Assembly (NCBI GenBank): GCA_947253625.1
Contig: CAMYAB010000003.1
Location: 112,665-176,664, forward strand
DNA: 64,000 nucleotides
From: an uncultured Porphyromonadaceae bacterium
Lineage (GTDB): Bacteria; Bacteroidota; Bacteroidia; Bacteroidales; Porphyromonadaceae
Direction: 5' to 3'
Every line of letters starts with the position of its first letter. Position 1 is the first letter of the stretch. The translations under genes were made by a program, and so were the position numbers. Positions 7,020 to 17,290 of the stretch are shown in pieces. A model generated the notes under the pieces. It was not told the origin of the DNA and ran no database searches. It worked only from the letters and a program-made list of their open reading frames with translations.

Positions 7020-7928
7020 CTGTCGCCGATCATAGAGCTCATCACCATCACAGGTCCGACGGCTACCGGCAAGACTGCCGTGGCTGCTCATCTGGCGTAT
7101 CTGCTGGGGAGTAGTGTCCTCAGTGCGGACTCTCGGCAGGTGTACCGAGGAATGGATATCGGTACGGGCAAGGATCTGAGTGAGTACACTGTAGAGGGTA
7201 GGGCGATACCCTACTACCTCATCGACATTTGTGAGCCGGGTGAGCGATACAACCTCTATAGGTACCTCTCGGATGTCGATGAGGCACTAGCTCGTCTCCC
7301 CAAGGGGGTACCACCGATACTGTGTGGTGGTACGGGCTTGTATGTGGAGTCTCTGGTGCGCGGCTATAGCCTAAGTAATGCTCCGGAGGATCCTGAGCTA
7401 CGGGAACGCCTGTCCGGCCACTCTCTGGAGGAGCTACAGCGGCTTGCCCAAGGACTGGAAGTGGAGGATCCTCAGAATCCCCGTCGCTTGATCCGTGCAA
7501 TAGAGGTGGATGCGTACTGTCGGAAGTCGGGCGAAGTGCCCCAGGTACTCCACAGACCACCAATGCAGGGGCCTGTCTTTTGCATAGATGTACCGCGTGA
7601 GGTGCGTCGTGCCCGTATCACGTCCCGTCTGCAGAGTCGTCTGAGGGAGGGTATGATAGAGGAGGTGGAGCGACTACTGGAGCAGGTGACTCCGGAGCAG
7701 CTCATCTACTATGGTCTGGAGTACAAGTATGTGACCGAGTATGTGCTGGGCAGGCGTACCTATGCCGAGCTGGTGACGGACTTGGAAGTGGCGATCCACC
7801 AATTTGCGAAGCGTCAGATGACGTGGTTTAGGGGGATGGAGCGGCGCGGGGTACCAATCACCTACGTGCGTCCGCAGGAGACCCCTGGAGCGACTGCTGA
7901 GTATATCTGTTCGTTGTTGCAAAAGTAG
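7020..7928 (+). CDS. miaA: tRNA dimethylallyltransferase MiaA with no standard start codon
   Basis: About 302 residues. The enzyme adds a dimethylallyl group to N6 of A37 in tRNAs reading UNN codons. Visible: the P-loop GPTATGKT, then SADSRQVYRGMDIGTGK, and a GGTGLYVESL segment. The RQVY/TGKDLSEY wording resembles the second MiaA type of Bacteroidetes. The P-loop begins at 7053, upstream of the first GTG (7080), so the gene must start earlier. Between the previous stop (7014-7016) and the P-loop there is no ATG, GTG or TTG; CTG at 7020 or ATA at 7032 are candidates. The coordinates assume CTG. The frame is shared with the upstream gene, so readthrough of TAA is another possibility. Confidence 0.8.
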   Translation: MSPIIELITITGPTATGKTAVAAHLAYLLGSSVLSADSRQVYRGMDIGTGKDLSEYTVEGRAIPYYLIDICEPGERYNLYRYLSDVDEALARLPKGVPPILCGGTGLYVESLVRGYSLSNAPEDPELRERLSGHSLEELQRLAQGLEVEDPQNPRRLIRAIEVDAYCRKSGEVPQVLHRPPMQGPVFCIDVPREVRRARITSRLQSRLREGMIEEVERLLEQVTPEQLIYYGLEYKYVTEYVLGRRTYAELVTDLEVAIHQFAKRQMTWFRGMERRGVPITYVRPQETPGATAEYICSLLQK

Positions 7929-7972
7929 GGTCAAAAAGGGTGGGGCAGAGTGCGTATCTTGAGACAAATGAG

Positions 7973-7980
7973 TAATTTTG
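7973..7980 (+). promoter_or_regulatory. Possible -7 element upstream of alaS
   Basis: TAATTTTG fits TAnnTTTG and lies 50 bases before the alaS start, but no TTTG-like -33 element is found at the right distance. Confidence 0.3.
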
Positions 7981-8030
7981 CCAAATAGGGTTTGGAGGGT
8001 GGCATATAGGAAAGAAACAAACAAGCGAAT

Positions 8031-10649
8031 ATGAAGACGGTAAAAGAGATACGCCAGGCGTACTTGGATTTTTTTGAAGCACGAGGACACCACATCATCC
8101 CCTCGGCTCCTATGGTGATCAAGGATGATCCTACCCTGATGTTTACGAACGCGGGGATGAACCAATTTAAGGACATCATCCTCGGCAATGCGCCGATCAA
8201 GTACTCCAGGATCGCGGATAGCCAGAAGTGTCTCCGTGTGAGTGGTAAGCACAATGACCTAGAGGAGGTCGGCAAGGATACGTACCACCACACTATGTTT
8301 GAGATGCTGGGCAACTGGTCTTTTGGGGACTATTTCAAGTCAGAGATCATCCCGTGGGCTTGGGAGCTGCTGACAGAGGTGTATGAGATTCCCAAGGATC
8401 GCCTGTATGTCACGATATTCGAGGGTGCGCCGTCGGAGGGTCTGGAGCGTGATGTCGAGGCCGGCAACCACTGGCGCAAGGTACTCTCGGAGGACCGAAT
8501 CATCGATGGTAACAAGCATGACAACTTTTGGGAAATGGGTGAGACCGGCCCATGTGGCCCCTGCTCGGAGATCCATGTGGATATTCGTCCGGATAGCGAG
8601 CGAAAGAAAGTGGATGGCCGGACATTGGTCAATAAGGATCACCCCCAAGTGATAGAGATCTGGAATCTCGTATTTATGCAGTACAATCGCTTGGCAGATG
8701 GTAGCTTGCAACCCCTCCCCAATCGTGTGATAGATACCGGTATGGGTCTGGAACGACTCTGTATGGCTCTGCAAGGAAAGACAAGCAACTATGACACGGA
8801 TGTCTTTCAGCCACTGATCCACAAGGTGGCACAGCTGAGTGGCATGGAGTATGGCAAAGTGGAGGAGGTGGATGTCGCTATGCGTGTGGTGGCTGACCAT
8901 ATCCGTACGATTGCGTTTTCGATCACCGATGGGCAGTTGCCATCCAATGCCAAGGCAGGGTACGTGATCCGACGTATCTTGCGTCGTGCTGTCCGGTATG
9001 GCTATACATTCTTGGGTCAGAAAGAACCCTTCATGTACCGCTTGGTACCGACCTTGATCGAGTCTATGGGCGATGCGTATCCCGAGCTACGAGCCCAGGA
9101 GGAGATTATCTCCAGGGTCATCAAGCAAGAGGAGGCAACCTTTTTGCGGACACTGGCCACCGGTATACAGATGCTCCATGGCCATATAGCCGAGCTAAAA
9201 GCAGAGGGTAAGAGCAGGCTTGATGGTCGTGTGATCTTTGAGCTGTACGACACCTACGGATTTCCGGCCGACCTGACCGAGCTGATCCTCAGCGAACAAG
9301 GGCTGGCAGCTGATCTGGAGGGATTCGAGGCGGAGATGCGCCAACAAAAAGAACGCGCCCGCAATGCCGCACACATTGATGCCACAGACTGGGTACAGCT
9401 GCAGGAGGGTGAGACATTCTTCGTCGGCTACGATCAGTCCGAGGCAGATACCGCCATCCTGCGCTACCGACAGGTCAAGAAAAACAATAAGGTCGCTTAT
9501 CAGCTGGTCCTAGAGAATAGCCCATTCTATGCCGAGATGGGTGGTCAGGTGGGCGACACCGGAGTGCTGACCGGACTGGAGGATGGAGAAGAAATCCATG
9601 TAGTGGATACCATCCGCGAAAATAACCTACCGATCTGTGTGGTCAACAAGTTGCCGAACGATCCTTCGCAAGCCTTTAGGGCAACGATTGATCTCGACAA
9701 ACGCCTAGCGACCGAGGCCAATCACTCCTGCACCCACTTGTTGCACTTGGCTCTACGACGGGTATTGGGTGATCATGTGGAGCAAAAAGGCTCATATGTA
9801 TCGCCTACTGAGCTTCGCTTTGACTTCTCCCACTACTCCAAACTGACACCTGAGGAGATCCGCCGAGTGGAGGAGCTGGTGACGGAGATGATCCGTGCCG
9901 ACTACCGCCAAGAGGAGTTTAGAGAAGTGCCGATAGCCCAAGCCAAGAAGATGGGAGCCATGGCACTGTTTGGTGAGAAGTATGGAGAGGAAGTGAGGGT
10001 CATCAAGTACGGGGATTCGGTCGAGCTCTGTGGTGGCACGCACATACCATCCACCGGAATGATCGGTACTTTCAGGATTATCAGCGAGGGATCTATTGCG
10101 GCAGGGATCCGTCGTATACAGGCTGTGACTGCGCGTGGTGCCGAGGAGTATCTGTACAGTCGTGAGGATGAGCTCATGGCGATCAGGAGTCTGCTGACCG
10201 GCAACAATACCGAAGCCGCAGTACGCAAGCTGATCGACGAAAACAATGAACTGAAAAAGAGCCTCAAAGAAGCTGAAGATCTCCGCAAGAAACAACTCAT
10301 AGAGCGACTCAGCACCCAGCCCGAAAACCACCACGGTATCCTACTCTTTGCCCCGACTGAAAACATGACACCGGCTCTGGCCAAGGATATTGCCTTTGCC
10401 CTAAAGGCACTGCATCCCGAGGAGGATATGGCCTTCTTGGTCGGATCGGTAGAGGGACCCAAAGCAACGCTCACCCTCCTACTCAGCGACAGCTTGGTCC
10501 AAAAAGGGCTCAATGCCGGTAACCTTGTCCGTGAAGCCGCCAAGTACATACAAGGTGGTGGCGGTGGACAACCGGGCTTTGCCACAGCAGGAGGCAAAAA
10601 TCCGGCCGGGATCCATGATGCCCTGAGCCGGATAAAAGAGTTGATATGA
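8031..10649 (+). CDS. alaS: Alanine--tRNA ligase
   Basis: An 872-residue class II synthetase that charges tRNA-Ala. In order: catalytic domain with [13 protein letters not shown] near residue 40 and GLERL near 240; the tRNA-recognition helices; an editing domain with the zinc-binding HSCTHLLH motif near 565 and CGGTH near 665; and a DHHA1-like C-terminal domain ending in a [14 protein letters not shown] loop. Length is normal. The end overlaps aroB by 4 nt (ATGA). The first half is G/T-biased on the coding strand and the second half C/A-biased, a change seen across this whole region rather than a sign of a chimera. Confidence 0.97.
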   Translation: MKTVKEIRQAYLDFFEARGHHIIPSAPMVIKDDPTLMFTNAGMNQFKDIILGNAPIKYSRIADSQKCLRVSGKHNDLEEVGKDTYHHTMFEMLGNWSFGDYFKSEIIPWAWELLTEVYEIPKDRLYVTIFEGAPSEGLERDVEAGNHWRKVLSEDRIIDGNKHDNFWEMGETGPCGPCSEIHVDIRPDSERKKVDGRTLVNKDHPQVIEIWNLVFMQYNRLADGSLQPLPNRVIDTGMGLERLCMALQGKTSNYDTDVFQPLIHKVAQLSGMEYGKVEEVDVAMRVVADHIRTIAFSITDGQLPSNAKAGYVIRRILRRAVRYGYTFLGQKEPFMYRLVPTLIESMGDAYPELRAQEEIISRVIKQEEATFLRTLATGIQMLHGHIAELKAEGKSRLDGRVIFELYDTYGFPADLTELILSEQGLAADLEGFEAEMRQQKERARNAAHIDATDWVQLQEGETFFVGYDQSEADTAILRYRQVKKNNKVAYQLVLENSPFYAEMGGQVGDTGVLTGLEDGEEIHVVDTIRENNLPICVVNKLPNDPSQAFRATIDLDKRLATEANHSCTHLLHLALRRVLGDHVEQKGSYVSPTELRFDFSHYSKLTPEEIRRVEELVTEMIRADYRQEEFREVPIAQAKKMGAMALFGEKYGEEVRVIKYGDSVELCGGTHIPSTGMIGTFRIISEGSIAAGIRRIQAVTARGAEEYLYSREDELMAIRSLLTGNNTEAAVRKLIDENNELKKSLKEAEDLRKKQLIERLSTQPENHHGILLFAPTENMTPALAKDIAFALKALHPEEDMAFLVGSVEGPKATLTLLLSDSLVQKGLNAGNLVREAAKYIQGGGGGQPGFATAGGKNPAGIHDALSRIKELI

Positions 10650-11707
10650 CCACTCCTCCGACGGACTATAAGCTACGAAAGACTCGACACGAACTGACTC
10701 GTGAGGTAAGCGACTACATTACCTTCATCCAAAAGGAGCAAGGTATCCGGGTATTTGTTGTCGCCGACGAAAATACCCAGTCCCTTCTGCCGGAGTTTCC
10801 TGTAGACCTAGTCCTAGGAGCAGGTGAGGAGTACAAGGATCTCCGGAGTGCTCATCGTATTTGGCTTAGTATGGCGAGCCGTGGTATCTGTCGCAACGAT
10901 CTACTGCTTGCCATTGGTGGCGGGACAGTGACCGATATCTGTGGCTTTGTGGCCGCCAACTACAAGCGTGGTTGTCGCTTGGCCTTCATCCCGACGACAC
11001 TCCTTGCACTCATCGATGCCTCCGTAGGGGGCAAGTGTGGGGTGGATCTGCCGATGCAATCCTCAGATCAAAATATCAAAAACTTACTTGGTACCTTTTA
11101 CCCACCTGAGGTGGTTTTTGGGTGTGTTGAGCTGGTGCGGGAGTCACGTCACCTATTCCAGGAGGGATTGGCCGAAGCCATCAAGTGCTATTGTCTTTTT
11201 TCCAAAGACCCCACAGCCCTCTTCTCAGGGGATTCCGATCTCTATGAGATGGTACGCCGGTGCATTGAGTACAAGCAGAGCTTGGTGGAGCAAGACCCCT
11301 ACGATCGGTCGGTGCGTCAGTACCTCAATCTAGGGCACACAGTAGGCCATGCACTGGAGGGGCTGGCATTGGCGGAGGGGCGACCGATCTCCCATGGTCG
11401 GGCTGTTGCGGCTGGTCTGGTCATAGAGGGATATTTCTCATACGTATTGGAGGGCTTCCCGCAGGGGCACCTCCTACGTTTGGGAGAGTGGGTACAGAGT
11501 TTTATCGCTCCGGTTCACTTTAGTTGCGACGACTACGATCGCCTCTGGGCACATGCGCTTCAGGACAAAAAGAACCTCACCAACCCCAAAGGTCAAGTCA
11601 CCTGCACGCTACTCAAAGACTTTGGCGCACCCCTGTACGGAGCAGGTGTAGGGCGCAAACTATGGGATGAAGGCTTGGACTTTTACAAGGACTTGATGCG
11701 TATATGA
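10646..11707 (+). CDS. aroB: 3-dehydroquinate synthase
   Basis: A 353-residue enzyme for the second step of the shikimate pathway, converting DAHP to 3-dehydroquinate with NAD and a divalent metal. Visible: the NAD-binding [15 protein letters not shown] segment near residue 95, [17 protein letters not shown] with the conserved lysine near 130, and the metal ligands in EAIKCY and [12 protein letters not shown]. It is coupled to alaS and to the following gene by ATGA overlaps, which places aromatic amino-acid synthesis in the alaS operon. Confidence 0.95.
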   Translation: MTTPPTDYKLRKTRHELTREVSDYITFIQKEQGIRVFVVADENTQSLLPEFPVDLVLGAGEEYKDLRSAHRIWLSMASRGICRNDLLLAIGGGTVTDICGFVAANYKRGCRLAFIPTTLLALIDASVGGKCGVDLPMQSSDQNIKNLLGTFYPPEVVFGCVELVRESRHLFQEGLAEAIKCYCLFSKDPTALFSGDSDLYEMVRRCIEYKQSLVEQDPYDRSVRQYLNLGHTVGHALEGLALAEGRPISHGRAVAAGLVIEGYFSYVLEGFPQGHLLRLGEWVQSFIAPVHFSCDDYDRLWAHALQDKKNLTNPKGQVTCTLLKDFGAPLYGAGVGRKLWDEGLDFYKDLMRI

Positions 11708-13953
11708 CCCATCGCCTAGCCACTTTCGTACTCTTCGTACTATGCACCATAGCTTCGGCACTTGGCCAGGAGAGGAGTCTGAGAGCCGGCGACTGGAGCG
11801 GTCAGGGATGGGAGGGTGACGTGGGGTTCTTTCGTGAGAGCAACGGACTGCTGAGCTATCGTAACGATGACCAAGCAGGTGTCGCAACCATCTCCAAACC
11901 CTACCAAAAAAGTCCATCCGGCCTCCTATACTGGGAGATGCAGACCCGGTTTGATGCCCTGCCCACCACTGTCAACACCTTTGTTTGGACCCTCTTTTTC
12001 CAAAAGCACCTCGGTACCCTCTACGCCTACTCCCTAGAGCCCGCCATACGAGGATCCGGCCTCTTACTCACTCGCTACACCACAGATGCGGAGCGGAGGA
12101 CTTTTACCGACCGGACCATCCTGGCCACCCTACCCTTGGACGACCGACTAACCACCTGGGGTGCTCTCACGATACAAGCACTCTACACCGCACACGACGG
12201 CCTCAGGGTCTCTGCCATCCAGCCGAATGGCACCACATTCACCGCCGATCCGATCACCACTATAGCAGATGAGGAGATCATGACCATCATGACCCTCCGT
12301 ACACGCTTCTCTGCCAAAAAGAAGCTCAAGTACAGCTGGATCCTACCGAGAGTGGAGACCACTCTCGGCAAGGAGACACCCGAGCTCACCTATACCGACC
12401 TAAAGATCTATGACGAAGGGCGTATCTGCCTGCGTCTCGACCGAGTGGTACGAGTGGATCAGGCAGTGGCCACGGTCAGTGGTACAGCTGCATCCATCAC
12501 CCTGGGCCAATCCTCCGATGAGATCATCCTCACTCTTCCTTTTGCCTTTGCCCAAGGGATGCGGTACGCTGTACGGGTCGAAAATCTACTTGATCTCCAC
12601 GGCACACCGCACACCATCACGCTAGATTTTGAGGCCGAGTCCGACGACCCACAGGAGCAAAACCGACCCCAGGCCCCCGGTATCTTCATCACCGAGATCA
12701 TGGCCGATCCACCCACCACTGGGCCACTGGCCGGCACAGCCTACATCGAGCTATACAATGCCACCCCCGAGACCATCTCCCTCGGTGCCCTACGCCTGCA
12801 GTACAAGCGACGTACTTACCGACTTCCGGCCGTGGCACTTGCCCCATACAGCTACGCACTCCTCTATCCTATGGGGTCGGCGATATTTGCCCAAGGCGTG
12901 CAGGTCCCGATGCCCGACTTTCCGGCCCTCGCCGGAGCAAGGTTCGACCTCAGCCTCGAGGCCCTCTCCGATGGTTGTATACTCGACCATGTCCACTTCT
13001 CCTCCGCACTCTACGGAGTGGGACTACCCGTCGGTGGTGCCTCGGTAGAGCGAGTGAGCATGCGTCCGGCAGAGTGGAGACGATCCGACGCGCCACAAGG
13101 CGGTACCCCAGGCTCTCCATCGACCATGAGAGCCCACAAGCCGATCCAAAAACAATCTGTCATCATCAACGAACTGATGCTCTCCCCCAAGCCGACAGGC
13201 GAAAAATACATTGAGCTCTACAACAACTCCGATACCGAGCTCAATCTCAGCGATCTCTACCTCACCTACCGAAATACCCCCACAGCCGCTCCCAAGAGTT
13301 GGCTCCTCGTCACCCAGCCCACTCCACTCGCACCGGGTGCCTATGTCGTCCTCTGTCCCTACCCCGATGCACTACCCCGCATACACGAGCAGACCGACCC
13401 CAAAACCTATATCGAGCGAATCGACTTCCCATCACTCAGCCCCACCTACACCGAGCTGACACTTGTCAGCCACAGAGGTGGGGTTGTCGTTGACGAAGCC
13501 ATCTACCGCCGTCAGTGGCTGGGAGCCACCTCGGGAGAGCGCAGCCACCACTCGCTGGAGCGACTAGCACCCGACACCGATGGGCGGCAACAAAAATCCT
13601 GGTCACGATCCGCACAAGGCGGTACTCCCGGGGTACGCAACCACCCAATGGATACCGATGACAGCACGGCCGCCGACTGGCCCGAGAGCCAAGCACTCAC
13701 CCCCGGCCGCCTCCTACACTATGCGACCAAGTACTCCGATCTCCTCACCATAGATCTCTACCACACCACAGGGATTCCGATCCTCACAGTACGCCAAAAA
13801 CAAGCCACAGAGCTCCTCCACCACCTTATGGCCAATACTGCGCCACTCCCCACACTGCTGTACATTATCCGAGTCACCATAGCCCCTCCGCGAGAAGGGC
13901 TGGCACCCATCGCCTACACCGACAAGTGGATGCATGTCTCGGCATCTGAGTAG
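11704..13953 (+). CDS. Secreted lamin-tail-domain protein with T9SS-like C-terminus
   Basis: A 749-residue protein starting with a signal peptide (cleavage likely after ASALGQ, near residue 22). The N-terminal ~200 residues look like a beta-rich sugar-binding-type sandwich. Two lamin tail domains follow: one from about 320 (IFITEIMADPP, then YIELYNATPE) and one from about 480 (VIINELMLSP, then YIELYNNSD). The last ~70 residues (LLTIDLYHTTG, then LYIIRV and TDKWMHV) resemble a type IX secretion sorting domain, though degenerate. Function is unknown; a cell-surface role is inferred. The start overlaps the aroB stop by 4 nt. Confidence 0.8.
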   Translation: MTHRLATFVLFVLCTIASALGQERSLRAGDWSGQGWEGDVGFFRESNGLLSYRNDDQAGVATISKPYQKSPSGLLYWEMQTRFDALPTTVNTFVWTLFFQKHLGTLYAYSLEPAIRGSGLLLTRYTTDAERRTFTDRTILATLPLDDRLTTWGALTIQALYTAHDGLRVSAIQPNGTTFTADPITTIADEEIMTIMTLRTRFSAKKKLKYSWILPRVETTLGKETPELTYTDLKIYDEGRICLRLDRVVRVDQAVATVSGTAASITLGQSSDEIILTLPFAFAQGMRYAVRVENLLDLHGTPHTITLDFEAESDDPQEQNRPQAPGIFITEIMADPPTTGPLAGTAYIELYNATPETISLGALRLQYKRRTYRLPAVALAPYSYALLYPMGSAIFAQGVQVPMPDFPALAGARFDLSLEALSDGCILDHVHFSSALYGVGLPVGGASVERVSMRPAEWRRSDAPQGGTPGSPSTMRAHKPIQKQSVIINELMLSPKPTGEKYIELYNNSDTELNLSDLYLTYRNTPTAAPKSWLLVTQPTPLAPGAYVVLCPYPDALPRIHEQTDPKTYIERIDFPSLSPTYTELTLVSHRGGVVVDEAIYRRQWLGATSGERSHHSLERLAPDTDGRQQKSWSRSAQGGTPGVRNHPMDTDDSTAADWPESQALTPGRLLHYATKYSDLLTIDLYHTTGIPILTVRQKQATELLHHLMANTAPLPTLLYIIRVTIAPPREGLAPIAYTDKWMHVSASE

Positions 13954-14011
13954 ACTGTCGGTGGGGAAAAGCCAACCGACGTTTCTTCCCCAAAAAACAC
14001 TAGATATATGG

Positions 14012-14019
14012 TAGATTTG
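14012..14019 (+). promoter_or_regulatory. Likely -7 element for the FecB-type importer operon
   Basis: TAGATTTG fits TAnnTTTG and lies 30 bases before the start at 14049. No clear -33 element is present. The gap after the lamin-tail gene is only 95 bases, too short for a cobalamin riboswitch. Confidence 0.4.
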
Positions 14020-14048
14020 TTGCACCCAACGACACTTATCGACTGTTT

Positions 14049-15185
14049 ATGAAGCATTACCTATCCCTTCTTTTTGCCTTGCTCCCTCTCTTGGTCTCTT
14101 GCCGAGAGGAGGTCAGAGCCTATGATGATCTCCTGACCCCACTCTACACTCCGGAGTATGCTTCGGGCTTTGAGCTATATGGGTTGGATGGCTACTCCGG
14201 CACCATTATTCGGTCCAAAAATCCTTGGCAGGGTGCCACGGATGAGGTGAGAGATGTCTTTGTACAACGCGGAGACGAGGAGCCTCCCCGTGGTTTTGAG
14301 GGGTGTGTCGTCCCTGCAGATCCTCAGCGTGTCGTGGTACTGAGCTCTAGCTACATAGGTATGCTGGATCGCTTGGGGCTGGCGGATCGTGTGGTGGGGG
14401 TCAGTGGACTGTCCTACGTGACCAATCCCTACATCAGCGATCCTGCGCATGGGGTGCGAGACATTGGCACTGTGCCGGATTATGAGCTACTGCTGAGCCT
14501 CAAGCCGGATGTGGTGCTACTCTATGGTCTGGAGAGTGCCAATACAGTAGTCACGGACAAGCTCGATGAGCTGGGTATCCCGTACATCTACTTTGGCGAG
14601 TACCTGGAGGAGCATCCTCTGGGTAAGTGTGAGTGGATCGTTGTCGTCGGGGAGTTGATGGATCGTCGGGCCGCCGCCGTGGCCTACCAAGAGGAGGTCT
14701 GTCACAGGTATCAGGCTGTAAAAGACCTGGCTAGTCGAGCAGACCACCGTCCCTCTGTGATGCTCAACCTCCCCTACAATGATGTCTGGCAGTTGCCACC
14801 GATGGCTTCGTTTCAGACAACGCTCCTCACCGATGCCGGGAGTAGCCCCTTCTACGGGCGTGAGGAGCGTGGAGTGATGTTGCGGATAGGTATGGAGACA
14901 GCACTGGAGTATCTGCAGGAGGCAGACTACTGGTTGCATCTTGGTATGGTGACCCGCTACGAGGAGTTGCCGGCGAACCTGCGCGAGCACGCCTCCAATA
15001 TCAAGTCGATACGTGAGGACCACCTCTACAACAACAATCGTATCTCCAATGCAGCCGGTGGCAATGCCTACTTCGAGACCGGCCCTGTGGAGCCGGATGT
15101 GATTCTCTCCGACCTGGTCTCGATCTTTCATCCGGGCCTTGTCGAGCACAAGCCGGTATACTACCGGCAGATTGCGGTAAAGTAG
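14049..15185 (+). CDS. ABC transporter substrate-binding lipoprotein (FecB/BtuF type)
   Basis: A 378-residue protein with a lipoprotein signal (LLPLLVSCREE, Cys near residue 18). The mature part has the two-lobe fold of the periplasmic binding family for iron-siderophore, heme or B12, seen in RVVVLSSSYIGMLDRLGLAD and PDYELLLSLKPDVVLLYG. It captures the ligand in the periplasm and delivers it to the permease encoded next. The substrate cannot be told from sequence. A cobalamin adenosyltransferase elsewhere in the window shows that corrinoids are used, but iron or heme is equally possible. Confidence 0.87.
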   Translation: MKHYLSLLFALLPLLVSCREEVRAYDDLLTPLYTPEYASGFELYGLDGYSGTIIRSKNPWQGATDEVRDVFVQRGDEEPPRGFEGCVVPADPQRVVVLSSSYIGMLDRLGLADRVVGVSGLSYVTNPYISDPAHGVRDIGTVPDYELLLSLKPDVVLLYGLESANTVVTDKLDELGIPYIYFGEYLEEHPLGKCEWIVVVGELMDRRAAAVAYQEEVCHRYQAVKDLASRADHRPSVMLNLPYNDVWQLPPMASFQTTLLTDAGSSPFYGREERGVMLRIGMETALEYLQEADYWLHLGMVTRYEELPANLREHASNIKSIREDHLYNNNRISNAAGGNAYFETGPVEPDVILSDLVSIFHPGLVEHKPVYYRQIAVK

Positions 15186-15217
15186 CTTTTTGTCCCCCCT
15201 CTCTCTCTTTTGATCCC

Positions 15218-16222
15218 GTGGCTGTTTTGGACCCAAAGTCTCGTCTTCGCCTTTTATTCCCTCTCTTGGCACTAGCACTTGTCCTGCTGACCCTTGTCGA
15301 CTTGATGGTCGGTGATCGCCTGTGCACCCCGTGGGAGCTTGCGCACGCACTCTGTACGGATGGCGACCCCACACTCCGGCATATCCTGCTCTCCGTCCGG
15401 GGGACACGGACGGTGGTGGCGGTGCTGATAGGGATTGCCCTTCCGCTCTGTGGGCTGATGATGCAGACGGTCTTTCAAAATCCCCTGGCAGATCCCTACA
15501 TACTGGGAGTAAGCAGTGGTACTGGGCTGGGAGTGGCCCTTTTTGTTCTCGGGGTGCCGTTGCTGGGGTTGCCTATCAGCAGCCTAGGGGTACTGGGGTC
15601 GGGCTTTTTGGGTGCACTGGCTGTGGTGCTACTGATCTTGACTCTCAGCCGGCGGATTGGCAATATATTTGGGGTGCTGATCATTGGGGTGATGCTCAGC
15701 TATGTGGTCTCCTCTGTGATCCAAATCCTCCAATACTACTCCTCGGCAGAGCAGTTGCGACTTTTTACCCTCTGGAGCCTGGGCTCGCTCGGTGGGGTGA
15801 CTCGCACTCAGCTCTCTGTGATGTTGCCGATCCTACTCCTCGGTGTCGGCACCACGATTGCCTCCATCAAGTCGCTCAACCTCCTACTCCTCGGGGACTA
15901 CTATGCCGAGAGTATGGGGCTCAATATCCGTCGCAGCCGACTCCTCATCCTAGGCAGTACCGCTCTGATGACCGGTGCGGTCACCGCCTTTTGTGGTCCG
16001 ATAGGCTTCATCGGACTGGCCGTCCCTCACGTGGCACGCTACCTCGTGCGGAGTGCGGATCATCGGGTACTGCTACCGGCGACAGCACTCCTCGGCAGCT
16101 GCGCCATGCTCCTGTGCAATACGCTGGCAAAGCTCTTCTTGATCCCGATCAACTCTGTCACGGCACTCCTAGGGGTGCCGATCATACTCGGAGTGATACT
16201 CAAGCAGCTCAACTACCGCTGA
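15218..16222 (+). CDS. FecCD-family ABC transporter permease
   Basis: A 334-residue, very hydrophobic protein with about ten membrane segments, matching FecC/FecD/BtuC. The GIALPLCGLMMQTVFQNPLA segment near residue 75 is the family signature, followed by PYILGVSSGTGLG. GPIGFIGLAVPHVAR near 265 is the cytoplasmic loop that contacts the ATPase. The start is GTG at 15218, 32 nt after the binding-protein stop. It acts with the genes before and after it as one importer. Confidence 0.93.
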   Translation: MAVLDPKSRLRLLFPLLALALVLLTLVDLMVGDRLCTPWELAHALCTDGDPTLRHILLSVRGTRTVVAVLIGIALPLCGLMMQTVFQNPLADPYILGVSSGTGLGVALFVLGVPLLGLPISSLGVLGSGFLGALAVVLLILTLSRRIGNIFGVLIIGVMLSYVVSSVIQILQYYSSAEQLRLFTLWSLGSLGGVTRTQLSVMLPILLLGVGTTIASIKSLNLLLLGDYYAESMGLNIRRSRLLILGSTALMTGAVTAFCGPIGFIGLAVPHVARYLVRSADHRVLLPATALLGSCAMLLCNTLAKLFLIPINSVTALLGVPIILGVILKQLNYR

Positions 16223-16259
16223 CCCACCACCCCTCTCTCCCTCCTTCCAAAAAGACACC

Positions 16260-17018
16260 ATGCAGCTCCACCTCGATCAGATCACAGTCGGCTACCCGGG
16301 GCATCCGCTTGTCCCCACCGCCTCAGCGAACCTCTCCTCCGGCTCACTCACCGCACTCCTTGGGCGCAATGCGGCCGGCAAGAGTACCCTGCTCCGCCAT
16401 ATCTCCGGGGCACTCCCATTGCTTGGTGGATGCATCACACTGGATGGGCAAGATACCGCAGAGCTCTCGCCTCATGAGCGTGCATTGCTGATCAGTGTGG
16501 TCAATACCAAAAGGGTACGAGACCCCCTCATGACGGCCACTGACCTGGTCGCACTCGGACGATCCCCCTATACCGACTGGATGGGAACGCTAAAGGAGAA
16601 CGATCGAGAAAAAGTGGACGAAGCACTGCGACTCACCGGCATGTCCGGACACGAGAGACACACCCTGGCGACCATGAGTGATGGAGAGCTGCAGAGAGTG
16701 ATGATCGCACGAGCCTTGGCCCAAGATACACCGGTGATTTTGCTGGACGAGCCTACCGCCTTTTTGGACCTCCCCAATCGCTACGAGATTGCTCTCCTGC
16801 TACGTGAGATAGCACACCGACAGCAGAGGCTCATTATCTTCAGCACCCATGAGCTGGACATTGCCTTTCAGCTCTGCGACTTGATCCTACTCTTGTCGCC
16901 CCCTGAGCTTTACCACCTACCCACCCCCGATATGGCCGAGTCCGGCCTGGTGGATCGGCTCTTTGAGGGCCCCAATGTGCGCTTTGACAGCCGGACCGCC
17001 CGCCTCTACTTCAAGTAG
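16260..17018 (+). CDS. ABC transporter ATP-binding protein (FecE/BtuD type)
   Basis: A 252-residue ATPase that powers the FecCD permease. Walker A is GRNAAGKSTLL near residue 36. The signature loop is degenerate (MSDGELQRVMIARAL instead of LSGGE), and Walker B is VILLDEPTAFLDL near 160, followed by the switch His in STHELD. Asp in place of the second Gly of the signature motif is unusual but occurs in this subfamily. It ends the importer operon and is followed by the left inverted repeat. Confidence 0.93.
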   Translation: MQLHLDQITVGYPGHPLVPTASANLSSGSLTALLGRNAAGKSTLLRHISGALPLLGGCITLDGQDTAELSPHERALLISVVNTKRVRDPLMTATDLVALGRSPYTDWMGTLKENDREKVDEALRLTGMSGHERHTLATMSDGELQRVMIARALAQDTPVILLDEPTAFLDLPNRYEIALLLREIAHRQQRLIIFSTHELDIAFQLCDLILLLSPPELYHLPTPDMAESGLVDRLFEGPNVRFDSRTARLYFK

Positions 17019-17063
17019 GCAAAAAAGGACTGCTCCCCGGCCATCTCGGTACGGACAAATAGG

Positions 17064-17268
17064 AAAAACCCGATGAGCGGGGGCGAAAAGTACTCCCCAT
17101 GTAGATCCAAACTTTTTCCTCCGGTCGAAAAAGTCCAAATCACACTGTGATTTATTCAGATCACTATGTGATTTATTCAAATCACTAAGTGGTTTCTTCA
17201 AATCACACAGTGATTTTATCTTTTTCTCCGACACACGTACCTTTTTCTCCGACACGGTCGTTTTTTTC
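17064..17268. repeat. Left copy of ~205-bp inverted repeat (family B)
   Basis: The reverse complement recurs at 23247-23451. The inner 194 bp (17075-17268) show two mismatches, and the outer 11 bp add three more. Inside are four 17-bp palindromes of form AAATCAC-N-GTGATTT, starting at 17137, 17158, 17179 and 17200, exactly 21 bp apart. Two direct copies of CTTTTTCTCCGACAC follow at 17220 and 17241, also 21 bp apart. No target-site duplication is visible outside the two copies. Confidence 0.93.
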
Positions 17269-17282
17269 AAGGGGAAAAAAAC

Positions 17283-17290
17283 TATCTTTG
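17283..17290 (+). promoter_or_regulatory. -7 element of the efflux operon
   Basis: TATCTTTG fits TAnnTTTG. A T-rich run at 17261-17267, at the inner edge of the left inverted repeat, could serve as the -33 element with an 18-nt spacer. The promoter lies inside the repeat-bounded segment, so it would move with the operon if the segment inverted. Confidence 0.55.

Noticed and set aside
8031..10649. Recombinant alaS, because base bias flips mid-gene
   Set aside because: The protein is intact and normal along its length, and the same gradual flip occurs in other transcription units, so a regional mutational or transcriptional bias explains it better.
13954..14048. Cobalamin riboswitch before the FecB/BtuF-type operon
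   Set aside because: The gap is only 95 bases and lacks the B12-box and the needed stems.
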